This document shows positions 57,625-64,000 of a stretch of 64,000 nt of DNA, piece after piece. How positions within the stretch are numbered: the stretch's first letter is position 1; every line of letters starts with the position of its first letter. The translations under genes were made by a program, and so were the position numbers. The stretch covers positions 202,545 through 266,544 of the forward strand of contig NZ_PEKX01000009.1 in NCBI RefSeq assembly GCF_002796985.1. The letters run 5' to 3'. The notes below the pieces were generated by a model that was not told the DNA's origin, did not search any database, and saw only the letters and a list, made by a program, of their open reading frames with translations. Source of the stretch: Pseudomonas sp. (lineage in GTDB: Bacteria; Pseudomonadota; Gammaproteobacteria; Pseudomonadales; Pseudomonadaceae).

Positions 57625-58737
57625 GTGAGCGAAGCCGTCACTCCCCAAGAGACTTCACCGACATCGTCCAGCCCGGCCGCCGCGCCGGCCCCGCGCAAGA
57701 GCGGTACGGGCATCGCCCTGCTGGCCTTGCTGGTCGGCGCCGCCGGCCTCGCCGCAGGTGGCTGGGGCGTCTGGCAGGTCCAGCAGCTCAAGGGCGCCGA
57801 GCAGCAGCGCGCCGCGCAACTGGAAGATGCCCGCGCCCAGGCGCAGGGCGTGCAGAATGCCAACGCCGAGCTGAACAAGCGCCTGGATACCCTGCCCAAT
57901 GCCGATGAGCTTGAAGCGCGCCGTCGCCTGGTGGTGGAGCTGCAGAGCGACCAGCAGCAACTGACCAAGCAGGTCAAGCAGGTATTGGGGCAGGGGCGCC
58001 AGCAGTGGCGCTTGGCCGAATCCGAACACCTGTTGCGCCTGGCAGCGCTGCGGCTCTCGGCGCTACAGGATATCGACAGCGCCACCGAGCTGGTTCAGGG
58101 CGCGGACGACATTCTTCGCGTGAACAATGATCCGGGCGCCTTTGCAGCGCGCGCGCAGTTGGCCAAGAGCCTCGAAGCGCTGCGCGCGCTGCCGCGCCCC
58201 GACCGCACCGGGCTGTTCCTGCAACTGGGCGCGCTGCGCGACCAGGCTGCCCAGCTGCAACCGCTGAGCCCGGCGTTCAATCCCTCCGAAATCGGCACCG
58301 GCCCGAACACCGCCTGGAGCGACGGCAACGACCGTTGGAGCGAGTGGTGGGATCGCGTCTCGCAATACGTTCGCATCGATTTCAACGCCGGGCAGGACAT
58401 CCGCCCGCTGCTCTCCGGCCAGCAACTGGATCGCGTGCGCCTCGCCCTGAGCCTCGCCCTGGAGCAGGCGCAGTGGGCCGCGCTGAACGGCAAACAGGAC
58501 GTCTACGAGCAGGCGCTGAAGCAGGCCAGGCAGATCGTCGCCGACTTCTTCAACGCCGACCTGGCTGACAGCCGTGCGCTGGTCGCGCGTCTGGATGAAC
58601 TGAGCGGCCAGGCCGTCACCGTGCAGACGCCGGACCTCGGCCCGGCCCTCAGCTCGCTGCAGGCCTACCTGTCGCGCCGCGAAAGCGCGGTGCAGCAGCA
58701 GGAGGCGGTGGCGCCGGACGCGGGGGCCCAGCCATGA
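57625..58737 (+). CDS. hemX: HemX, uroporphyrinogen-III C-methyltransferase-like membrane protein
   Basis: A 370-residue membrane-anchored protein. An acidic, Pro/Ala-rich N-terminus is followed by one transmembrane helix (IALLALLVGAAGLAAGGWGV) near residues 31-50, a coiled-coil stretch (residues ~55-125, rich in Gln and Glu) and a globular C-terminal domain with WSEWWDRVSQYVRID. Despite its historical name no methyltransferase motif is seen; the role in haem synthesis is probably structural. GTG start at 57625. Overlaps hemY by 4 bp. Confidence 0.9.
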   Translation: MSEAVTPQETSPTSSSPAAAPAPRKSGTGIALLALLVGAAGLAAGGWGVWQVQQLKGAEQQRAAQLEDARAQAQGVQNANAELNKRLDTLPNADELEARRRLVVELQSDQQQLTKQVKQVLGQGRQQWRLAESEHLLRLAALRLSALQDIDSATELVQGADDILRVNNDPGAFAARAQLAKSLEALRALPRPDRTGLFLQLGALRDQAAQLQPLSPAFNPSEIGTGPNTAWSDGNDRWSEWWDRVSQYVRIDFNAGQDIRPLLSGQQLDRVRLALSLALEQAQWAALNGKQDVYEQALKQARQIVADFFNADLADSRALVARLDELSGQAVTVQTPDLGPALSSLQAYLSRRESAVQQQEAVAPDAGAQP

Positions 58738-59966
58738 GCCGCGTCTATGTCCTGATCCTCGCCGTGGTCCTGGCGGCCACTCTGATCGGGCTGGCCATCG
58801 CCGAACAGTCCGGCTACGTGCTGATCGCCTACAAGAGCTTCCGCTACGAATCCAGCCTGTGGACCTTCCTCGCGCTGCTGGTGGTGTTCTGGGTGATCTA
58901 CCTCGTCGTGCGCCTGGTGCTGCGCCTGCTGGGTGTCTCCGGCCGCGTGGTGAACCCCTGGTCGCGCTTCAACCGTCACCGTCGTTCGCAACTGGCCGAG
59001 GAACATGGCCAGCGCGATCTCGCTGAAGGTCACTGGGCGCAAGCGCTGCGTCACCTGCGTCGCGCCGCCGAGCTGAGCGAACGTCCGTTGCCGCATTACC
59101 TGGGCGCCGCCCGCGCGGCTAACGAACTGGGCAAGATCGAGGAGAGCGACGAACTGCTGGACCGCGCCCAGGAGCGTGAGCCCAATGCTGAACTGGCTGT
59201 GGGTCTGACACGCGCGCAACTGCTGATCAACCGTGGCGACTTCACCCGCGCCCGCGTGGTGTTGGACAAGCTGCACCAGGATCATCCGCGCCATCCGACC
59301 GTGCTGCGTCTGCTCCAGCAGCTCTACGTCAGCCTCCACGAATGGCAGGCGCTGTGCGTGCTGCTGCCCGAGCTGCGCAAGGAGCGCGTGCTGCAGAACG
59401 CCGAACTGGCGGATCTGGAGCGCCGCACCTGGATGGCTGCGCTGGGCGAGGCGGGCGAACAGGGCATTGGCCAGGGTGAAAGCAGTCTGCAGCCGCTGAC
59501 CCAGCGCTGGCAGAACGTGCCCACGAACCTGCGCGCACAGCCACCGCTGGTGGCCGCCTACGCCGAGCAACTGCTGCGCCTGGGGGCTCCGGAAGAGGCC
59601 GAGGACGTGCTGCGCAAGGCCCTCAAGGAGAGCTACGACAGCCGTCTGGTGAATCTCTACGGCCGCGCCCGTGGTCGCGATGGCGCGCATCAGCTGAAGA
59701 CCGCCGAAGGCTGGCTGAAGCAGCATGGCGACGACGCCGAGCTGCTGCTGACCCTGGGCCGCCTGTGCCTGCAGAACAAGCTGTGGGGCAAGGCGCGCGA
59801 ATACCTGGAAGCCAGCCTGGCCCGCCAGCGCAGCGCGGAAACCTGCGCCGAACTGGCGCGCCTGCTGGCGCAACTGGGTGAAGTGGAGCGCAGCAACCAG
59901 CTATTCCAGGAAGGGCTGGGGCTGCTCGCTCCACCGGCTTCGTTGCCGGTGGCAGTGCGGGCCTGA
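58734..59966 (+). CDS. hemY: HemY, TPR-containing haem biosynthesis protein
   Basis: A 410-residue inner-membrane protein. Two hydrophobic helices (residues ~5-22 and ~42-65) are followed by a HemY_N region (WSRFNRHRRSQLAEEHGQRD) and a series of tetratricopeptide-like helices to the C-terminus. This is the proteobacterial HemY linked to HemX, not the Bacillus coproporphyrinogen oxidase of the same name. Function in haem transfer is not settled. A terminator follows at 59984. Confidence 0.92.
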   Translation: MSRVYVLILAVVLAATLIGLAIAEQSGYVLIAYKSFRYESSLWTFLALLVVFWVIYLVVRLVLRLLGVSGRVVNPWSRFNRHRRSQLAEEHGQRDLAEGHWAQALRHLRRAAELSERPLPHYLGAARAANELGKIEESDELLDRAQEREPNAELAVGLTRAQLLINRGDFTRARVVLDKLHQDHPRHPTVLRLLQQLYVSLHEWQALCVLLPELRKERVLQNAELADLERRTWMAALGEAGEQGIGQGESSLQPLTQRWQNVPTNLRAQPPLVAAYAEQLLRLGAPEEAEDVLRKALKESYDSRLVNLYGRARGRDGAHQLKTAEGWLKQHGDDAELLLTLGRLCLQNKLWGKAREYLEASLARQRSAETCAELARLLAQLGEVERSNQLFQEGLGLLAPPASLPVAVRA

Positions 59967-59983
59967 TCCCGTCGCAGTCTGTG

Positions 59984-60015
59984 AAAACGGCGCCTGAGGG
60001 CGCCGTTCTGGTTTT
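59984..60015. terminator. Terminator between hemY and the sorbosone-dehydrogenase-like gene
   Basis: AACGGCGCC and GGCGCCGTT pair around TGAG, with AAAA before and a CTGGTTTT tail after. It serves both convergent genes. Confidence 0.82.
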
Positions 60016-61100
60016 CAGGGTTTGCCGTAGCGGATTCGGTAGATCGCACCGTTCTGGTCGTCGCTCACCAGCAGCGAGCCGTCCGGCGCCACCAGCACGT
60101 CCGCCGGCCGCCCGTGAACCTCGCCATGCTTGTCGAGCCAGCCTTCGGCAAACACGCTCTGGCGTTTCAGTGTGCCGTCTTCGTTGAGTTCGACCCGCAC
60201 CACGCGGTAGCCGATCTTCTGCGTGCGGTTCCACGAGCCATGTTCGGCGATGAACAAGTTGTCGCGGTACTCGGCGGGGAACTGCTCGCCGGTGTAGAAA
60301 CGCAGCCCCAACGCGGCCACGTGCGGGCCGAGCTTGGCGACCGGAGGCGTGAACGCGGAGCAGGGTTTATTGCCCTCTTCCGGGTCGGCGATATCGCCCT
60401 GGTGGCAGTCGGGAAAGCCAAAGTCCTCGCCCACCTTGCTGACCTTGTTCAGCTCATCATCGGGCTTGTCGTCGCCGAGCATGTCGCGCCCGTTGTCGGT
60501 GAACCACAGTTGCTTCGTCTGCGGATGCCAGGTGAAGCCGACGGTGTTGCGGATGCCATAGGCGACCACTTCGCGCGCACTGCCATCGGCGTTCATACGT
60601 TGCAGGTTGGCGTACTTCTCGCGCTCCGGGCGGCAGATATTGCACGGTGCCCCGACTGGCACATAGAGCTTGTCGTCCGGGCCGAAGGCAATGAATTTCC
60701 AGCCGTGGGCTGTCTCCTTCGGAAACTGCGCCGGCAGCTCCTCGGCCTTGGGCGGTGAGTCCAGATGCGCCTCGATATCGTGCAGCACGACGATGCGGTT
60801 GATCGACGACACATACAGGTCACCTTTGTGGAAGGTCACGCCGACGGGCATCTGCAGGCCATCGGCGAGCACCTTCACCTGGCCGTCGGGCTTCACCGCG
60901 TAGATCTTGTCGGTAGAGCGACTGCCCACGAATAGTGTGCCCTTGTCACCCCAGACCATGGCTCGCGCGCCCGGTACCTGATCAGTGAGCAAGCTGATGT
61001 GGAAGCCTTCTGGTAAATGGATCTGGCTGAGATCGGTGGCGGCAATGGCTGGTACTGTTGTCAGGGAAAGCAGCGAGCAAAGCAGGAAATGACGACGCAT
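60015..61100 (-). CDS. PQQ-type soluble sugar/sorbosone dehydrogenase-like protein
   Basis: A 361-residue periplasmic protein with a signal peptide (first ~21 residues, ending AIAAT). It has the six-bladed propeller repeats of the L-sorbosone dehydrogenase/GDH-B family: VPGARAMVWGDKGTLFVGSR, MPVGVTFHKGDLYVS, AHGWKFIAFGPDDKLYVPVG and the RNTVGFTWHPQTKQLWFTDN and FIAEHGSWNR blocks. These may bind PQQ and oxidise sugars or aldehydes, but activity is unproven for most members. Four cysteines in the middle section could form disulfides. Convergent with hemY. Confidence 0.82.
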   Translation of the reverse strand: MRRHFLLCSLLSLTTVPAIAATDLSQIHLPEGFHISLLTDQVPGARAMVWGDKGTLFVGSRSTDKIYAVKPDGQVKVLADGLQMPVGVTFHKGDLYVSSINRIVVLHDIEAHLDSPPKAEELPAQFPKETAHGWKFIAFGPDDKLYVPVGAPCNICRPEREKYANLQRMNADGSAREVVAYGIRNTVGFTWHPQTKQLWFTDNGRDMLGDDKPDDELNKVSKVGEDFGFPDCHQGDIADPEEGNKPCSAFTPPVAKLGPHVAALGLRFYTGEQFPAEYRDNLFIAEHGSWNRTQKIGYRVVRVELNEDGTLKRQSVFAEGWLDKHGEVHGRPADVLVAPDGSLLVSDDQNGAIYRIRYGKP

Positions 61101-61216
61101 GGCATGGATTCCCGGATGAGTGCCATGGCCAGTCTAGACGCGCGCCTTGAACTGATCGTCGTGTTTCCTCTACCGTAGCGGCCTTTCGTGCAACAGCGCT
61201 TTTCAGTGGAGCCGCC

Positions 61217-61702
61217 ATGAACCTGGCCAGCCCTCGTTCCCTGTTCTTCCTTGCCTTCCTTGCCTGTGCCGCCATGCTCGGCACCGGCTTCTACCTGCAG
61301 TACATGGTCGGGCTCGAACCCTGCCCGCTGTGCATCCTGCAGCGCATCTTCTTCGCCGGGGCGGGGCTGTTCTCGCTGATCGCCGCGCTGCATGGCCGTG
61401 CGCCACGGGTGTACTCGGTCCTGATCCTGCTCTGCTCGCTGGCCGGTGCCGGCACCGCGGGCCGCCAGGTCTGGCTGCAGACCCTGCCGCCGGACCAGTT
61501 GCCGTCCTGCCTGCCGCCGCTGGAATACATGATGGAGAGCATGCCCTATGCCGACATCATCTGGACCATGTTCCACGGTTCGGCCGACTGCGCCGAGGTG
61601 TCCTGGACTCTGTTTGGTCTGAGCATCCCGGAGTGGAGCCTGCTGGCCTTCATCGGCTTCGCCCTGTTCGCCATCGTGCAGTTCTTCCGCCGCCGCGGCT
61701 GA
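61217..61702 (+). CDS. dsbH: Disulfide bond formation protein DsbB family (DsbH)
   Basis: A 161-residue membrane thiol oxidase with four helices that re-oxidises DsbA and passes electrons to quinones. The quinone-side pair is EPCPLC (Cys36, Cys39). The DsbA-side pair is in the second periplasmic loop: SCLPPLEYMMESMP (Cys ~97) and SADCAEV (Cys ~124). The conserved arginine follows the first pair in LQRIFF. In PAO1 this locus carries dsbH between the hem genes and algQ, as here. Confidence 0.93.
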   Translation: MNLASPRSLFFLAFLACAAMLGTGFYLQYMVGLEPCPLCILQRIFFAGAGLFSLIAALHGRAPRVYSVLILLCSLAGAGTAGRQVWLQTLPPDQLPSCLPPLEYMMESMPYADIIWTMFHGSADCAEVSWTLFGLSIPEWSLLAFIGFALFAIVQFFRRRG

Positions 61703-61959
61703 GGGTCGCATCTCAATTCGCCATGGTCTGCGCCGATGAGGCGCAGGCCAGAGGCGTCGCGGTCTGTCGATTAAACGCTCGTATGAATTTTCCCGTTGCC
61801 GGTGTCTTGAAGGCGATAACGGGCGGGCATACTCTGGTTTTCCACTCCGTCGGAAAGCCGCCACCGAACCAGCTTCATAGCTCGCGGAAGTCGAGATTCG
61901 ACAGAATATTGTCCCGGGGCGGACATGGCCGGGACGGCGAAAAGGGAAGTGAGGACAAC

Positions 61960-62427
61960 ATGCTCGAGAGCTGCCGTAATGCCCAGGAGCGCTGGGGAGG
62001 CGTACACCAACTGGTCGACCGCTGGCTGCGGGATCGTCATGAGTTGGTCCAAGCATTTGATTCTCTGGAGGGTGTCCAGGCGCCGAAGACCAATGCCGAA
62101 AACCTCCAGAACTTCTGCCAGCTCCTGCTCGACTACGTGTCGGCGGGCCACTTCGAAGTTTACGAACAATTGATGAACGAGGCGCAGGCCTTCGGCGATA
62201 CGCGCGGCCTGGAGCTTGCCAAGCAGATCTACCCGCGCCTGGAGACCATCACGGCGAACGCGTTGAACTTCAACGACCGCTGCGACAACGGCGACTGCCG
62301 CGAAGGCACTTGCCTGACCAGCGAACTGAAGAACCTGCGTCAGCAGCTGCACGAGCGCTTCGAACTGGAAGACTGCCTGATCGAAGTACTGCACAACTCC
62401 CACGAGCAGAAAGCCGTCACGGCCTGA
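61960..62427 (+). CDS. algQ: AlgQ (AlgR2), Rsd-family anti-sigma-70 factor
   Basis: A 155-residue regulator of the Rsd/AlgQ family, which binds the main sigma factor region 4 and helps alternative-sigma promoters such as algD and pvdS targets. The start MLESCRNAQERWGGVHQLVDRWL and the helices NFCQLLLDYVSAGHFEVYEQL are diagnostic. A cysteine-rich stretch, RCDNGDCREGTC, lies near residue 110. GAGGA precedes the ATG at 61960. A strong terminator follows. Confidence 0.94.
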   Translation: MLESCRNAQERWGGVHQLVDRWLRDRHELVQAFDSLEGVQAPKTNAENLQNFCQLLLDYVSAGHFEVYEQLMNEAQAFGDTRGLELAKQIYPRLETITANALNFNDRCDNGDCREGTCLTSELKNLRQQLHERFELEDCLIEVLHNSHEQKAVTA

Positions 62428-62445
62428 GCGAAGGGAGCTCCGGAA

Positions 62446-62485
62446 ACGGCGCGAGTGCCTCAAGCACTCGCGCCGTTTTTGTTTT
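62446..62485 (+). terminator. Terminator after algQ
   Basis: AACGGCGCGAGTGC and GCACTCGCGCCGTT form a 14-bp stem with loop CTCAA, followed by TTTGTTTTG. Confidence 0.92.
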
Positions 62486-62511
62486 GTATTGAGTCCGTGC
62501 CGTTCATGTCT

Positions 62512-62575
62512 ATCGCGGACAGAGTCCGCTCCTACCCAAGCTTCAACTCCGTGTAGGAGCGGACTCTGTCCGTGT
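62512..62575. repeat. Inverted REP pair after algQ
   Basis: Minus-strand REP at 62512-62535 and a slightly diverged plus-strand copy at 62553-62575, back to back with a 17-bp gap. This is the opposite order to the other pairs, which face each other. Confidence 0.85.
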
Positions 62576-63094
62576 GTTTCGAGCCGCGCACATTGAGCGC
62601 CCAGTGCGGAAAAACTCGCGCCGTTCGGCAGCTTGCACCTGCGCTATCGGAGTCTTTTTCGGGTGATGAATCACTGCTGAAAATGGACCGCCATGGTGAC
62701 TGCGAAGGCGTGCTCGCAAGAGCATTTTTACAGGGTCGTGACCGCGATTCTCGCATCGTGATGGTGCGCCGCGAATGACTGCCAGTTTGCCTTCGTCGGA
62801 ACTGCCGCGTGTCGCGCGAAAGGCTCTGCGACGGGCGTTTTCGATCTTCCGGGAAAATTTATTTTTCATCGTCAAACGCTCGCGCCACGGGCGTTTGCGC
62901 TGTCATGCGGCTTGCGCCAACGGAACCAAGTGCGCGCGGCAGCGTCACTGGGTGAGTGAAAACGCACGCCTTTGCGCACTGTTGAAAACCTCTGAAGCCG
63001 ATGCCTGCTGCGGCCTGTAGCTCAATCGGGACATTGGCGAGAGGCCATCAGCGGGGCTAGTATGGGCGCAACCACGTCCGCCAGGAGGCACGTC
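62576..63094. promoter_or_regulatory. Region upstream of algP, no gene supported
   Basis: 519 bp. Short open frames on both strands have no recognisable protein character. An AT-rich patch at about 62858-62880 in GC-rich surroundings may be the algP promoter. In PAO1 an FKBP-type prolyl isomerase gene lies between algQ and algP; I see no trace of one here. Confidence 0.5.
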
Positions 63095-64000
63095 ATGTCG
63101 GCCAACAAGAAACCCGTCACTACCCCTCTGCACCTGCTGCACCAGTTGTCCAACAGTCTGATCGAACACCTCGAAGGTGCCTGCAAACAGGCGCTCGTCG
63201 ACTCCGAAAAGCTGCTCGCCAAGCTCGAGAAACAACGCGGCAAGGCGCAAGAGAAGCTGCATAACGCGCGCACCAAGCTGCAGGACGCGACCAAGGCCGG
63301 CAAGGCGAAGGCGCAGGCCAAGGCCAAGTCGAGCATCGCTGAACTCGATGGCGTGCTGGATGTGCTGAAGACCCGTCAGACCGAAACCCGTGCCTACATC
63401 GCCAACCTCAAGCGCGATGTGCAGGAGAGCCTGAAGCTCGCCCAGGGCGTGACCAAGGTGAAGGAAGCCGCTGGCAAATCCCTCGCTACCCGCAAGCCGG
63501 TCGCTGCCGCTGCCAAACCGGTTGCCAGGGCTGCCGCAAAACCAGCCGCTAAGCCCGCTGCCAAGCCCGCCGTGAAAGCCGCCGCCAAACCGGTTGCCAA
63601 AGCTGCTGCGAAGCCGGCTGCCAAACCTGCCGCCGCCAAGCCCGCCGCTGCCGCTAAACCGGCTGCCAAGCCCGCCGCGAAACCCGCTGCCAAACCAGCT
63701 GTGAAAGCTGCTGCGAAGCCTGCCGCCAAACCCGCCGCGAAGACCGCCGCCGCCAAGCCGGCAGCTAAACCCGCAGCTAAACCCGCAGCCAAGCCTGCCG
63801 CTAAACCGGCTGCCAAAGCTGCTGCGAAACCGGCCGCCAAGCCTGCTGCGAAAGCCGCTGCGAAACCGGTTGCCAAACCCGCTGCCAAACCTGCCGCCGC
63901 CAAGCCCGTCGCTGCCGCCAAATCGGCTGCCAAGCCTGCCGTGAAAGCCGCCGCCAAACCGGTTGCCAAAGCTGCTGCGAAGCCGGCTGCCAAACCTGCC
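63095..64000 (+). CDS. algP: AlgP (AlgR3) histone H1-like regulator, 3' end outside window
   Basis: 302 codons are visible and the frame is still open at the window edge. Residues 1-~130 are a mostly helical, coiled-coil-prone domain (LHLLHQLSNSLIEHLEGACK, then long Lys/Glu/Ala helices). From about residue 133 on the protein is almost entirely KPAA, KPVA and AAKPAAK repeats, the lysine-alanine-proline tail of AlgP that binds DNA like eukaryotic histone H1. An AGGAGG site precedes the ATG at 63095. The repetitive DNA also opens a long meaningless frame on the other strand. Confidence 0.94.
   Translation, partial: MSANKKPVTTPLHLLHQLSNSLIEHLEGACKQALVDSEKLLAKLEKQRGKAQEKLHNARTKLQDATKAGKAKAQAKAKSSIAELDGVLDVLKTRQTETRAYIANLKRDVQESLKLAQGVTKVKEAAGKSLATRKPVAAAAKPVARAAAKPAAKPAAKPAVKAAAKPVAKAAAKPAAKPAAAKPAAAAKPAAKPAAKPAAKPAVKAAAKPAAKPAAKTAAAKPAAKPAAKPAAKPAAKPAAKAAAKPAAKPAAKAAAKPVAKPAAKPAAAKPVAAAKSAAKPAVKAAAKPVAKAAAKPAAKPA
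63490..64000 (+). repeat. Tandem KPAA-coding repeats of algP
   Basis: Imperfect 12-bp units encoding Lys-Pro-Ala-Ala with GCC/GCT/GCG variation, continuing past the window end. In P. aeruginosa the same region is known to gain and lose repeats. Confidence 0.9.

Noticed and set aside
7099..62575. Regularly occurring 24-mers considered as a CRISPR array
   Set aside because: Copies are scattered over 55 kb, inverted in pairs and beside a RAYT. Spacing is irregular and no cas genes are present; they are REPs.
62543..62875. 110-codon minus-strand frame upstream of algP
   Set aside because: Starts within or near REP sequence, no motif and no ribosome site; composition like noncoding DNA.
63394..63993. 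Long alanine/glycine-rich open frame antisense to algP
   Set aside because: It is the complement of the KPAA repeats; every 12-bp unit lacks stops on both strands. No start signal or family character.

Overview
The window is high-GC chromosomal DNA from a Pseudomonas, probably close to the P. aeruginosa / P. nitroreducens group. The markers are an algZ-algR-hemC-hemD-hemX-hemY run followed by dsbB-type, algQ and algP genes; tonB1 with its long N-terminal extension; a Zur-box cluster with folE2, dksA2 and CobW-type genes; and Pseudomonas REP repeats with a RAYT transposase. Genes are dense and mostly ordinary metabolism and transport, interrupted by accessory blocks.

Layout. 1-4 kb: end of an MHS-type symporter, a DHA2 drug exporter, a cyclopropane-fatty-acid-synthase-like methyltransferase and a GNAT acetyltransferase. 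3.9-10.3 kb: metal homeostasis (folE2, dksA2, two CobW/ZNG1-type GTPases, tonB1) with two Zur-like boxes, one Fur box and an embedded RAYT. 10.4-15.8 kb: nucleoside 2-deoxyribosyltransferase, ChaA-type antiporter, a lipoprotein, adenine deaminase, an SDR and an AEC transporter. 16.2-18.5 kb: a frameshifted PilZ gene and a HipBA-type module with repeated operators. 18.5-19.0 kb: decayed flhB and flhA fragments. 19.3-25.1 kb: a six-gene membrane-lipid operon resembling E. coli ynbABCD plus a PlsC-like acyltransferase. 25.3-30.3 kb: an ATP-grasp enzyme, a probable flgA relic, MdtJI, a SulP transporter and repeats. 30.3-42.4 kb: an organosulfur island with an ABC transporter (two different permeases), MFS protein, two DszB-like proteins, an SsuD-like monooxygenase, a class II aldolase, a HicAB module, a sulfonate-type binding protein and a TonB receptor. 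42.8-48.6 kb: metallophosphoesterase, CBS protein, lipoproteins, a MarR/MarC/amidohydrolase operon, a lytic transglycosylase and tRNA-Arg(CCG). 49.3-53.7 kb: gabD, gabT, argH. 54-64 kb: algZR, hemCDXY, a sorbosone-dehydrogenase-like protein, dsbB, algQ and the start of algP.

How it works together. The Zur block supplies zinc-independent substitutes during zinc starvation. The sulfur island looks like a full path from outer-membrane uptake through inner-membrane import to flavin-dependent oxidation and desulfination, and it shares a palindromic element at its two main promoters. The ynb-like operon holds the steps needed to make, activate and decorate an unusual phospholipid. It lies between flagellar gene relics, suggesting that a second flagellar locus once occupied this site. 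All functions are read from sequence and memory of protein families; no database search was run.
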